Shown piece by piece: positions 9,011-16,714 of a stretch of 64,000 bases of DNA; the stretch's first letter is position 1, and every line of letters starts with the position of its first letter. The notes below the pieces were generated by a model. The model was not told where the DNA came from and ran no database searches. It was given only the letters and a program-made list of their open reading frames with translations. Source of the stretch: an uncultured Spirochaetales bacterium (GTDB lineage: Bacteria > Spirochaetota > Spirochaetia > Sphaerochaetales > Sphaerochaetaceae); NCBI GenBank assembly GCA_949285785.1, contig CASEAG010000039.1, positions 62,001 through 126,000 of the forward strand, written 5' to 3'. The position numbers and the translations under genes are program-made.

Positions 9011-9090
9011 TTGCAGGCCGACTTCATTTCATATAGACTTTCATTATGCTGCGGCAGATGGACGGCATATGCCCCCCCCGATGTCCGCAG
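9011..9090 (+). promoter_or_regulatory. promoter and structured leader of the Wzz-like gene
   Basis: TTGCAG (9011-9016) and TAGACT (9034-9039) are 17 bases apart. The leader that would follow contains CTGCGG (9049-9054) and CCGCAG (9085-9090) as complementary arms, and between them a run of eight Cs (9072-9079). The remaining leader to the start codon holds another small inverted repeat (CCTGAC/GTCAGG). No riboswitch class is recognisable. Confidence 0.35.
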
Positions 9091-9184
9091 TCGATAACAG
9101 GACCAGCCGCCGTGTGTCCCTGACCCGTCCCTGTCAGGATGACACGAGTGCCGGCCGTCTGGTCAGAAGAGGGGAATGCCTGAT

Positions 9185-11509
9185 ATGGAAAACCAGCAAC
9201 AGATCGAGAACGCCTGCAGCGACGAGATGGAGATCTCCCTTTATGACATCTTCATGGCGGTGCTGAGAAGATGGGTCATGATCGCTTTCTTCGTCGTCAT
9301 CGCCATTGGCCTTGCCATAGGGTATCTGTTCATCGCCGACCCGGTGTACGAATCCACAGCGACCGTGATGATCTCGTCGCTTGCTCCGGCTGAGGAGGCG
9401 ACACTCACCGGCCTCATGCAGTCCGGCAGGGGCGATATCTCGATGGAGGTGGAGCTGCTTGGCAGCCGCATGGCGATACAGGACGCCATCGACTCGCTTG
9501 ACCTGTCCCGGTACCTCGATGAGGATGGAGTGCCCTATTCGCAGCAGGCCAGGCCGTTGACGGCACAGCGGTTGCTCGAATCTGGTGCAATCAGCATCGA
9601 GAAGTCATCCGGGACCAACATCGTTTCCATCACCGTCAAGGACACCAATGCCGGCTTCGCATGCGACCTTGCCAATGCGCTCGCGCTGATGGCGGATGAT
9701 GTCCTCACGGGCTATGCCAAGAGCAGTTCCTCGACGTCGATCGAGTTCGTCGACTCCCAGATTCCTATTGTCCAGAAATCCTATGAGGAGGCCAGCAGTG
9801 CGCTTGCCGACTTCCAGAAGGAGAACGCCGTGCTGCAGGTCTCCCAGCAGAGCATGATCGCCCTGTCCAGATACGACTATCTGGTGGCAAGACGTGCTCC
9901 TCTGGAACTGGAGGCACGGGAGGCGGATGCCATCCTCGCCTCGTATTCCGGCTCGGCATCCTATGACGACCTGCTCCTAGTGGATGGAATGCAGGATCTG
10001 ATGGAGGACATCGAGGCGGTGCAGGAGGAGATGCTCGGCTATGACCTGATCGTCGCGACGCCCGCAGTGGTGTCGTACAGGCCGATGACGGGAATGACCG
10101 GTGTTCCTGCCGCCATGTCCGGGACATCGGACGGAGAGACGGCACAGGGGCATGGAATGCTGATGTCCGCCGCGGCGCCTGCCACATCCTCCACGACGCT
10201 CACACCTGCGCAGAGCTCGCGATACGACAGCCTTTCCGCGTCTCTTGAAGAGATGGAATCCAGAATGGCGGACCTCGTCCTCTCCTCTCTGGAGGGCATG
10301 ACGGGGCAGGCCGCATCCGGCTATGCACAGGCGGTTGTCCAGAAGGCGCTCAGCGAGAGCGAGATCGCCCTGATCGAGCGCATGTGCGCCCAGGAGAGCG
10401 CGGCGCTTGACGAGATTCCCGAGCTGGAGAGACAGCTTTCAAGCCTGTATACCGATGTACAGGTCTACCAGTCCATGGTCGTCTCGCTCATGAACATGCG
10501 TCAGGAGGCGCAGCTCAGGGATGCGGCGATCCAGGACAGCGCCACGATCGTCGACCAGGCCCTTGTCAGCGATGATCCTGTCAGCCCCAGCGGTCTCATG
10601 ATCCTTGCCGTGGCAATCGTGCTGGGAGGCTTCATCGGAGTCGCTCTGGCCCTGGTGCTCGAGCTCTCCGATTCCACGATATTCACGATGGACGACCTTA
10701 AGAAGGCCCAGCCCCGCGGCGTGCCGTTCCTCGGCTGGATTCCGATGCTGCGCGACGGCGTCGATGAGCGCTGTCTGGTCGTCAGGAACCCTTCATGCTA
10801 TGCAAGCGAGAAATACCGGCTCATGGCTTCCTCCATCCTATATGCCGCACATGGTGGCGGTCGTGCAATCGCCGTCACGTCCTGTGACGACGGCACTTCG
10901 CGCACACATGTCACCATGAACCTGGCCCTGGCCATGGCAGGCAGCGGAGCACGCGTGCTCGTGGTCGACGGGGATCTGCGCAATCCCGTCTGTGCGAAGT
11001 ACTTCGACCTGGATCCGGCATCGCCCGGATACGTCGATGCGATTGCTGATGGCAAGGATGTGCATGGCTGCATCGTCCACCCGCTTAGCGAAGTCGATGC
11101 TCTTGACGTGCTGCCTTGCGGAGATTGCATCCAGGCTCCAGCCAGGGTGTTCTCGTCCCAGGCGTTCCGCGACATGCTCAATGACCTGAAGAGGACATAT
11201 GACATCATCCTCCTTCCTGCTGCAGGTGCCGCGCTTGCATCCGACATGCTGGCCCTGGCGGGAGTCGCCGGAGATGCCCTTGTCGTCGTTAGGGCTGGTG
11301 TGGGTGACAGGAACGGCGTGGCGGAGATGGCCGCTCATCTGGAGAGCGTCTCGGCCAGCATCATCGGCACCTGTCTGTACGACATCGTGGTCTCGCAGGT
11401 CAGAGGTGCGAAGGTCGCCGGAACATCAGACGCTTCGTCTCTCGTGATGCATCTTCCTCTCTTCGGCTCGCGCAAGTCGTTCTACAGGAAGAGATACCGC
11501 AGAGGCTGA
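9185..11509 (+). CDS. Wzz/BY-kinase-like polysaccharide chain-length protein with degenerate ATPase domain
   Basis: Membrane protein with the layout of bacterial tyrosine autokinases that control capsule or exopolysaccharide chain length. Seen: a cytoplasmic N-terminus, TM1 at about 30-52, a long periplasmic helical region, TM2 at about 471-494, then a cytoplasmic MinD-like domain. Walker A' (VLVVDGDLRNP) is intact, but the Walker A position reads DGTSRTHV, lacking the GKS/T core, and the Walker B region reads YDIILLPAAG, lacking the Asp. The C-terminus has only two Tyr instead of a tyrosine cluster. So it is probably not an active kinase. ATG 9185 fits the purine-rich GAGGGG better than ATG 9176. 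No other polysaccharide gene is adjacent. Confidence 0.85.
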   Translation: MENQQQIENACSDEMEISLYDIFMAVLRRWVMIAFFVVIAIGLAIGYLFIADPVYESTATVMISSLAPAEEATLTGLMQSGRGDISMEVELLGSRMAIQDAIDSLDLSRYLDEDGVPYSQQARPLTAQRLLESGAISIEKSSGTNIVSITVKDTNAGFACDLANALALMADDVLTGYAKSSSSTSIEFVDSQIPIVQKSYEEASSALADFQKENAVLQVSQQSMIALSRYDYLVARRAPLELEAREADAILASYSGSASYDDLLLVDGMQDLMEDIEAVQEEMLGYDLIVATPAVVSYRPMTGMTGVPAAMSGTSDGETAQGHGMLMSAAAPATSSTTLTPAQSSRYDSLSASLEEMESRMADLVLSSLEGMTGQAASGYAQAVVQKALSESEIALIERMCAQESAALDEIPELERQLSSLYTDVQVYQSMVVSLMNMRQEAQLRDAAIQDSATIVDQALVSDDPVSPSGLMILAVAIVLGGFIGVALALVLELSDSTIFTMDDLKKAQPRGVPFLGWIPMLRDGVDERCLVVRNPSCYASEKYRLMASSILYAAHGGGRAIAVTSCDDGTSRTHVTMNLALAMAGSGARVLVVDGDLRNPVCAKYFDLDPASPGYVDAIADGKDVHGCIVHPLSEVDALDVLPCGDCIQAPARVFSSQAFRDMLNDLKRTYDIILLPAAGAALASDMLALAGVAGDALVVVRAGVGDRNGVAEMAAHLESVSASIIGTCLYDIVVSQVRGAKVAGTSDASSLVMHLPLFGSRKSFYRKRYRRG

Positions 11510-11529
11510 TGCACTGGGGGCATCCGATG

Positions 11530-11560
11530 GAGACGGGCCGGTTTCATGCCGGCCCGTCTC
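11530..11560 (+). terminator. 12-bp perfect hairpin after the Wzz-like gene
   Basis: GAGACGGGCCGG (11530-11541) and CCGGCCCGTCTC (11549-11560) pair perfectly around a 7-base loop. No T run follows, so this may be an mRNA 3'-end stabiliser or a Rho-type end rather than a strict intrinsic terminator. Confidence 0.5.
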
Positions 11561-11573
11561 TCATGAAGGGCAC

Positions 11574-11603
11574 TTTACAAGAAATGCGCAAAACTGCTAT
11601 CCT
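11574..11603 (+). promoter_or_regulatory. promoter of the pyrimidine operon
   Basis: TTTACA (11574-11579) and TATCCT (11598-11603) are 18 bases apart. The predicted RNA start near 11610 lies just ahead of the leader-peptide ribosome site AGGAGA (11614-11619). A similar GCTATCCT box precedes recO. Confidence 0.45.
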
Positions 11604-11624
11604 CGTGTCCGACAGGAGAACGAC

Positions 11625-11699
11625 ATGCACCTCTTTCATGGACCAGATGATCGTGTGGACAGAGCCATGAGACTCCTGTTTTCTGATGAAATGAAGTGA
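11625..11699 (+). CDS. 24-residue pyr operon leader peptide
   Basis: Short frame with an excellent ribosome site (AGGAGA, 5 bases before ATG 11625). It starts MHLFHGPDD and ends MRLLFSDEMK, with TGA at 11697-11699 directly abutting the 5' arm of the attenuator terminator. The coding RNA carries a possible pause hairpin (TCATGG 11636-11641 with CCATGA 11665-11670), followed by a U-rich stretch (11673-11684). This is the arrangement of E. coli pyrL: when UTP is low, polymerase pauses in the U-rich part, the ribosome catches up and its presence at the stop codon prevents the terminator from folding. That the peptide is translated is inferred. Confidence 0.65.
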   Translation: MHLFHGPDDRVDRAMRLLFSDEMK

Positions 11700-11726
11700 A
11701 AATCCCTTTTCGAGGGATTTTTTTTT
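11700..11726 (+). terminator. pyr operon attenuator (intrinsic terminator)
   Basis: AAATCCCT (11700-11707) and AGGGATTT (11713-11720) form an 8-bp stem with a 5-base loop, and nine consecutive Ts run from 11718 to 11726. This is a strong terminator only 18 bases before the pyrB start, after the leader peptide and inside the operon transcript, which marks it as an attenuator. Confidence 0.8.
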
Positions 11727-11743
11727 GACTTCACAAGGAGAGG

Positions 11744-13351
11744 ATGATGGGCAGAAACGTGTTTTACGGAAGGTCTCTCACAGTCATCGAGGATTTTTCG
11801 ATCGAAGAGAGACGCTACTTCTTCAGGAAGGTTCATGAGCTCAAGGATGCCGTCGGCAGAGGCGATGAAAAGACTCTCGACGCCTTCCGGATCGACGACC
11901 CTGACTTCGGAATCTACGAGGTCTTCCTCGAGGACAGCACAAGGACCAAGGAGAGCTTCAGGAACGCAGCCAAGTTCCATCACGCCAAGGTCTCCGAGCT
12001 CATGTGCTCCTCCTCGTCCATAAACAAGGGCGAAAGCTATGCGGACACGTTCAACATGCTCTCGGGATACAGCAACAGGATCTTCATCGTCCGCAGCAAG
12101 GTGGAGGGTCTGTGCCGCTACCTGGACGAGGAGAGCAGGGACTACACCAGGCGCAACGGTCTCCCGGTCAAGCCCGCCTTCATAAACGCCGGCGACGGCA
12201 AGCACGAGCATCCCACCCAGGAGCTGCTCGACGAGTACACTTTCCTCGAGGACAACGGCATGGACTTCCGTCAGCTGCATGTCGCTCTTGTGGGAGACCT
12301 GTACCATGGACGCACGGTGCATTCCAAGGCGGACGGTCTGAAGGTCTTCGACAACGTCAAGGTGGACCTCATCGCCCCTCCTGAGCTCGCCATGCCGGAA
12401 AGCTATGTGGAGAAGATGAAGGAGAACGGCTTCACGGTCAGGACGTTCTCCTCCATCGAGGAGTACCTCGAGTGTCCAGATGTCGCGATGAAGTGGTACT
12501 TCACCAGACCCCAGTTGGAGAGGATGGGCGAGAGGATACTCCAGAAGCAGGACGAGCTGAGGAAGAGCATAACGTTCCGCAGGGAGTTCCTTGACCGCAT
12601 CAAGGAAGGCACGAAGTTCTATCATCCGCTTCCGCGTCACAAGGAGCATCCGACCATCCCGACGTTCCTGGACAACACCCCGCTCAACGCCTGGGAGCGC
12701 CAGGCGATCAACGGCATGTACTGCCGCATCGTGCTGCTGGCCCTCATCGCCGGACGCATCGGCCAGGACTACGACGGCCCTGCAAGGGAGGAGGACCATG
12801 CCCTCACGGACGAGGAGTACATAGTCAACGTCGACCTGTCGAAGAGGCCTTCGGACGGCAAGGTGAAGAACTACAGCGAAGGCGTGCACCCGATCGACGA
12901 AGGCATAGTCATAGACCATATCTGCAAGGGCGACAGCCCCTCCGAGATAAGGGCCCACATGAGACTGATCTCCTCCGTGCTTGGAATCGACGAGGGCCGG
13001 GGTGGCGAGTGGATCAGCCGAGGCTCCGACGGACAGTACAAGGGAATCATCTTCCGTCCGGGTGAGTACGAGCTGTCGAGAAAGGATCTCAAGAGACTTG
13101 CGGCCGTGGCCCCGCACTGCACGCTGAACATCATCAGAGGCGGCAAGGTCGAGGCGAAGTTCCGCACGCACATGCCGCCACGCATCTACAACTTCGATGA
13201 CCTGTGCTGCACCAACGAGGCCTGTGTGTCCAACCCCGCCCAGGGCGAGAACGTCGGTGCGATGTTCATCCGCACCCAGGACGGACACTACGCCTGTGCA
13301 TACTGCGGAAGATTCCACACATACAAGGAGATATGGAAGCACAGGGGCTAG
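11744..13351 (+). CDS. pyrB: aspartate carbamoyltransferase, fused catalytic and regulatory chains (PyrB-PyrI)
   Basis: Condenses carbamoyl phosphate with aspartate, the first committed step of UMP synthesis. Residues 1 to about 345 are the catalytic chain, with the carbamoyl-phosphate motif STRT near residues 65-68 (context FLEDSTRTKESF) and a HPLPR segment. From about 375 on it matches PyrI: IDEGIVIDHI as in the nucleotide-binding domain, then a zinc site with CTNEAC near 489-494 and CAYC near 520-523. Length 535 fits a fusion, a form known from Treponema and Thermotoga. AAGGAG (11735-11740) serves ATG 11744 or the adjacent ATG 11747. First structural gene of the operon; feedback by nucleotides through the PyrI part is expected. 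Confidence 0.95.
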   Translation: MMGRNVFYGRSLTVIEDFSIEERRYFFRKVHELKDAVGRGDEKTLDAFRIDDPDFGIYEVFLEDSTRTKESFRNAAKFHHAKVSELMCSSSSINKGESYADTFNMLSGYSNRIFIVRSKVEGLCRYLDEESRDYTRRNGLPVKPAFINAGDGKHEHPTQELLDEYTFLEDNGMDFRQLHVALVGDLYHGRTVHSKADGLKVFDNVKVDLIAPPELAMPESYVEKMKENGFTVRTFSSIEEYLECPDVAMKWYFTRPQLERMGERILQKQDELRKSITFRREFLDRIKEGTKFYHPLPRHKEHPTIPTFLDNTPLNAWERQAINGMYCRIVLLALIAGRIGQDYDGPAREEDHALTDEEYIVNVDLSKRPSDGKVKNYSEGVHPIDEGIVIDHICKGDSPSEIRAHMRLISSVLGIDEGRGGEWISRGSDGQYKGIIFRPGEYELSRKDLKRLAAVAPHCTLNIIRGGKVEAKFRTHMPPRIYNFDDLCCTNEACVSNPAQGENVGAMFIRTQDGHYACAYCGRFHTYKEIWKHRG

Positions 13352-13401
13352 CAAGCCTTCTGCTGCTCGGGTAGAATCCAATAGAAGGAAGGGATGACGA
13401 A

Positions 13402-14100
13402 GTGAAGACCATTGAAGAGATAACCAGATACTACGGACCGCAGCTTGCGAAGGCTGCTTTCGAGCTTGGTGCGATAAGGCTCTCCCCACGCGAGCCGTTC
13501 ACATGGGCAAGCGGCTACAGGATGCCGATCTACAACGACAACAGGCAGTTCCTGGCCAAGGCCGGCTACCGCGCCCTGATCTGCGACGCGTTCACGGACA
13601 TGCTTGAGGCCCTTGACATGGATCCCCGCAACATCGCAGGTACGGCCACGGCAGGCATCCCGCACGCCACGACTCTTGCGGACCGTCTGCAGAAGCCTCT
13701 GTCCTACGTCAGGAGCTCGTCGAAGGACCATGGACTCGGCCACCAGATCGAGGGGCTCGGGAAGGATGGAAGCTATCATGGTGACACGGTCTGCCTCATA
13801 GAGGACCTGATCAGCACAGGCAAGAGCTCGATCGCCGCCGTGAAGGCCATCGTCGAGGCCGACGGCGTCGTTCCCTACTGTCTGGCGATCTTCACCTACG
13901 GTCTCGATGCGGCGGCCCAGGCATTCGCCGCGCTCCAGCCAGGGTGCGAGGCGTACACGATCCTCAGCTATCCTGTGATGGTGAAGACCGCACAGGAGGT
14001 CGGATACATTTCCAGAGAGGAGGCCGACATGCTTCACAGCTGGAGGGAGGACCCGTTCGGCTGGGGCGAGAAGAACGGCTTTGCGAAAGTGGAGAGGTGA
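13402..14100 (+). CDS. pyrE: orotate phosphoribosyltransferase
   Basis: Joins orotate to PRPP to make OMP. Seen: the PRPP-binding signature VCLIEDLISTGKSS around residues 130-143, the substrate-contacting YVRSSSKDHG segment and an overall length of 232. The start is GTG 13402, behind a GAAGGAAGGGA ribosome site; about 50 bases separate it from pyrB with no terminator visible. It is followed two bases later by pyrF, so the OMP-forming and OMP-decarboxylating enzymes are made together. Confidence 0.93.
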   Translation: MKTIEEITRYYGPQLAKAAFELGAIRLSPREPFTWASGYRMPIYNDNRQFLAKAGYRALICDAFTDMLEALDMDPRNIAGTATAGIPHATTLADRLQKPLSYVRSSSKDHGLGHQIEGLGKDGSYHGDTVCLIEDLISTGKSSIAAVKAIVEADGVVPYCLAIFTYGLDAAAQAFAALQPGCEAYTILSYPVMVKTAQEVGYISREEADMLHSWREDPFGWGEKNGFAKVER

Positions 14101-14102
14101 AC

Positions 14103-14987
14103 ATGAACTATATCGAACTGCTGAGGGAAAGCGCGGACTACACTGGAAACGTCGCCTGCATGGGGCTGGACCCCGTTCTTGACGTCCTGCCCGGAGAAGG
14201 TGGATTCAGGGATCGTGTGAACGGCTTTTGCGAGAAGCTGTTCAGACGCATGAAGCTGGAGGGGGGCTCTCCGGCCGCCTTCAAGCCGAACATCGGCTAC
14301 TACGTGGTCAACGACAGACCCCGTGACGAGAACTTCGAGGGAAGCCAGGCCCTTGCCGATGTGCTGGACATGCTCTCCTCGTTCTTCCCGTCTATTCCCG
14401 TCATCCTCGACAGCAAGAGAGGCGACATAGCAAAGAGCAGCCAGAACTACGCGACAGAGGCGTTCGGGTGCTGGGGGACCGATGCGGTCACCGTCTCTCC
14501 CTATATGGGAAGCGACAGCGTCCTTCCATTCGCCTTCGCCGACAAGGGGGTGTACCTGCTCAACCGCACCAGCAACCCCGGTGGCAGGGATCTTCAGAAC
14601 ATCCTGACCATCGACAAGGTGGAGGAGAGGGACGTCTATCCCCTGTATATCGCGGTAGCACACCACATCGCGGCATGGGCTGGCGAACATGAAGGCATCG
14701 GTGCCGTCGTCGGTGCGACCAGCATGGACGAACTGAAGGCCATCGTCCGCTATTATGCGGGAAAGGACATCCCCACGCTCATCCCGGGAGTCGGAAGCCA
14801 GGGCGGAAGCGCCGTGGACGTGATGTCGGCTCTCCGCGAGGCCTCCTATGATGTCCGTCTGGCGAGGATCAACTCCTCCAGCGGTCTCACACACCCCTGG
14901 AAGAAGTCGCCCGTACCCGAGGACTGGCTCGAGATGTGCATGGCATCCCTCAGGTCGCTCGTGGCCGATACGCAGGTAAAGGCATGA
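14103..14987 (+). CDS. pyrF: orotidine-5'-phosphate decarboxylase
   Basis: Decarboxylates OMP to UMP, the last step of the pathway. Seen: the catalytic Asp-Lys-Asp block in VILDSKRGDIAKSS near residues 99-112, followed by NYATEAF, which places it in the longer type-2 OMP decarboxylase group, plus IPGVGSQGG in the phosphate-binding loop. 294 residues. ATG 14103 comes right after the pyrE stop, with GGAGAGG upstream. Its stop overlaps the next start as ATGA. The frame is open upstream but that part runs through pyrE and is not the gene. Confidence 0.93.
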   Translation: MNYIELLRESADYTGNVACMGLDPVLDVLPGEGGFRDRVNGFCEKLFRRMKLEGGSPAAFKPNIGYYVVNDRPRDENFEGSQALADVLDMLSSFFPSIPVILDSKRGDIAKSSQNYATEAFGCWGTDAVTVSPYMGSDSVLPFAFADKGVYLLNRTSNPGGRDLQNILTIDKVEERDVYPLYIAVAHHIAAWAGEHEGIGAVVGATSMDELKAIVRYYAGKDIPTLIPGVGSQGGSAVDVMSALREASYDVRLARINSSSGLTHPWKKSPVPEDWLEMCMASLRSLVADTQVKA

Positions 14988-16711
14988 CGGACAGGATCCG
15001 ACCGCTTGTGGGCGCCCACCAGACCAGGCGTCCTCTTCTTTCGACGGTCAGCGGCGTCGCCTCCACGAAGAAGGATATGATCCGCTGGTTCGACAGGTCC
15101 ACGTCCATCGACGTGATCACGACGAAGAGTTTCCAGGTGACGCCTAATCCCGGCAACAGGGAGCCTGTGATCTGCGAGGTGGCCCCTGGCGACTTCGGCA
15201 ATTCGGTGGGGCTGAGGAACCCGGGCATGGATGTCTCCCTGCCTGAACTCGAGAAGCTCAGGGCGGAGGGACTTGGCAAACTGCTCAACGTCTCGGTCAG
15301 CGCATCGAACGTCGACGACTTCGTTACGCTCGTCAAGGCCTTCGACCATATGGCGGACTCGATAGAGCTCAACTTCTCCTGCCCGCACGCCAAGGCCGGC
15401 TTCGGTGCATCCATCGGAAGCGACTGCGCCATCGCTGCGAGCTATGTGAAGGGCATAAGACAGGCCTATCCCGAACAGAAGTCGGCGCTTCTGGTGAAGC
15501 TCACGCCGAACGTGGATGACATCGCCTCCATAGCCAGAGGCTGCATCGATGCCGGTGCCGATGGAATCGTCGCCATAAACACGGTAGGCCCAAGACTGTA
15601 CACGGAGAAGCACAGCGGAGAGCCGATTCTCAACAACGCGCTTGGCGGAAAGGGCGGTGCATCGGGCGCCTGGATCAAGCGGAAGGCCCTCGAGTGCGTC
15701 TCTGCGATAAGAAGGGAGATCGGAGACGGACCCCTCGTCATCGGCATGGGCGGAGTGCAGGATGCAGATGATGTGAAGGCCATGATCGAGGCCGGTGCCG
15801 ACGTCGTGGGCATCGGCTCCGTTTTCGGCACCATACGGCAGCAGGACTGGCCCGGGTACCTCGATGCCCTCAAGCGTGAGTGCGGTGCGCTCTTCGAAGG
15901 AAAGGAGATCGCCGGTGATGCAAGGCGCCTGATATCGGGTGTGAACCGCATGGAGTACACGCCCCATGTGATCACAAGACTCGTCGAGCATACTCCTGAG
16001 ATGCTGATCATGGAGCTTGACGGCTCTCTGGACTGCCATAGCGGCGAGTTCGCATTCCTCTTCGTCCCAGGACTTGGAGAGAAGCCTTTCTCGGTCGCGC
16101 ATAACGATCCCCTGACATTCCTGATCAGGAGAAGGGGATTCTTCACCACATCGCTCTTCTCTCTCAAGGTCGGTGACACCGTCTATGTCAGGGGACTCTA
16201 CGGAAAGCCGCTCGAGGCGTCCTCAAGCCGCAATGCACTCCTTCTGGCAGGAGGCAGCGGGGTGGCGGTGCTGCCTTCGCTGTGCCGCATGCTGGAGCCT
16301 AGCCATGCACATGTCGATGTCCTGGTGGGAACCAGTGCATCCAGCGTGACGGGACTCGACGGCAAGGCGCTCTTCGAGGACTGGTTCAGACAGCATGCGG
16401 ACTCCTACCAGGCGATCGCCGACGACGGCAAGGTCGGCCGTGTGCTCGACCACCTGGCCGAACATGTTGAAGGAAAGGATGATCTGAAGGCCTATCTGGT
16501 AGGACCGGAGAAGTTCATGGCCATCGCCGCCGCAAGGCTGGTGGAGCTCGGCCTGTCGCGCGATGACATCTTCCTGTCGCTCGAGCGCAGCACGCTGTGT
16601 GGAATAGGACTGTGCGGCGAGTGCGTGTGCGGCGACCGTCTCACCTGCCAGTGGGGGACCTTCCAGAACTATGGGTATATCATGGACAACGCCAGGGAGC
16701 TGCTGGAGTAG
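14984..16711 (+). CDS. pyrD: dihydroorotate dehydrogenase fused to its electron-transfer subunit (PyrD-PyrK)
   Basis: Oxidises dihydroorotate to orotate. Residues 1 to about 305 are the FMN-binding barrel (LNFSCPHAKAGFG, VKLTPN, INTVGPR, GMGGVQDADD). From about 325 the chain continues as a ferredoxin-reductase-like PyrK: FAD-domain strand pattern, LLLAGGSGVAVLPSLC for the nucleotide domain, and a [2Fe-2S] cluster motif CGIGLCGECVCGDRLTC near residues 539-555. PyrK normally is a separate protein in class 1B enzymes, so one chain of 575 residues is unusual. It would let NAD+ be the electron acceptor. ATG 14984 overlaps the pyrF stop by 4 bases. Confidence 0.9.
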   Translation: MTDRIRPLVGAHQTRRPLLSTVSGVASTKKDMIRWFDRSTSIDVITTKSFQVTPNPGNREPVICEVAPGDFGNSVGLRNPGMDVSLPELEKLRAEGLGKLLNVSVSASNVDDFVTLVKAFDHMADSIELNFSCPHAKAGFGASIGSDCAIAASYVKGIRQAYPEQKSALLVKLTPNVDDIASIARGCIDAGADGIVAINTVGPRLYTEKHSGEPILNNALGGKGGASGAWIKRKALECVSAIRREIGDGPLVIGMGGVQDADDVKAMIEAGADVVGIGSVFGTIRQQDWPGYLDALKRECGALFEGKEIAGDARRLISGVNRMEYTPHVITRLVEHTPEMLIMELDGSLDCHSGEFAFLFVPGLGEKPFSVAHNDPLTFLIRRRGFFTTSLFSLKVGDTVYVRGLYGKPLEASSSRNALLLAGGSGVAVLPSLCRMLEPSHAHVDVLVGTSASSVTGLDGKALFEDWFRQHADSYQAIADDGKVGRVLDHLAEHVEGKDDLKAYLVGPEKFMAIAAARLVELGLSRDDIFLSLERSTLCGIGLCGECVCGDRLTCQWGTFQNYGYIMDNARELLE

Positions 16712-16714
16712 GCC

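Noticed and set aside
9040-9184. A possible riboswitch in the leader of the Wzz-like gene
   Set aside because: The small inverted repeats do not match the conserved core of any class I know (c-di-GMP, preQ1, SAM and TPP considered).
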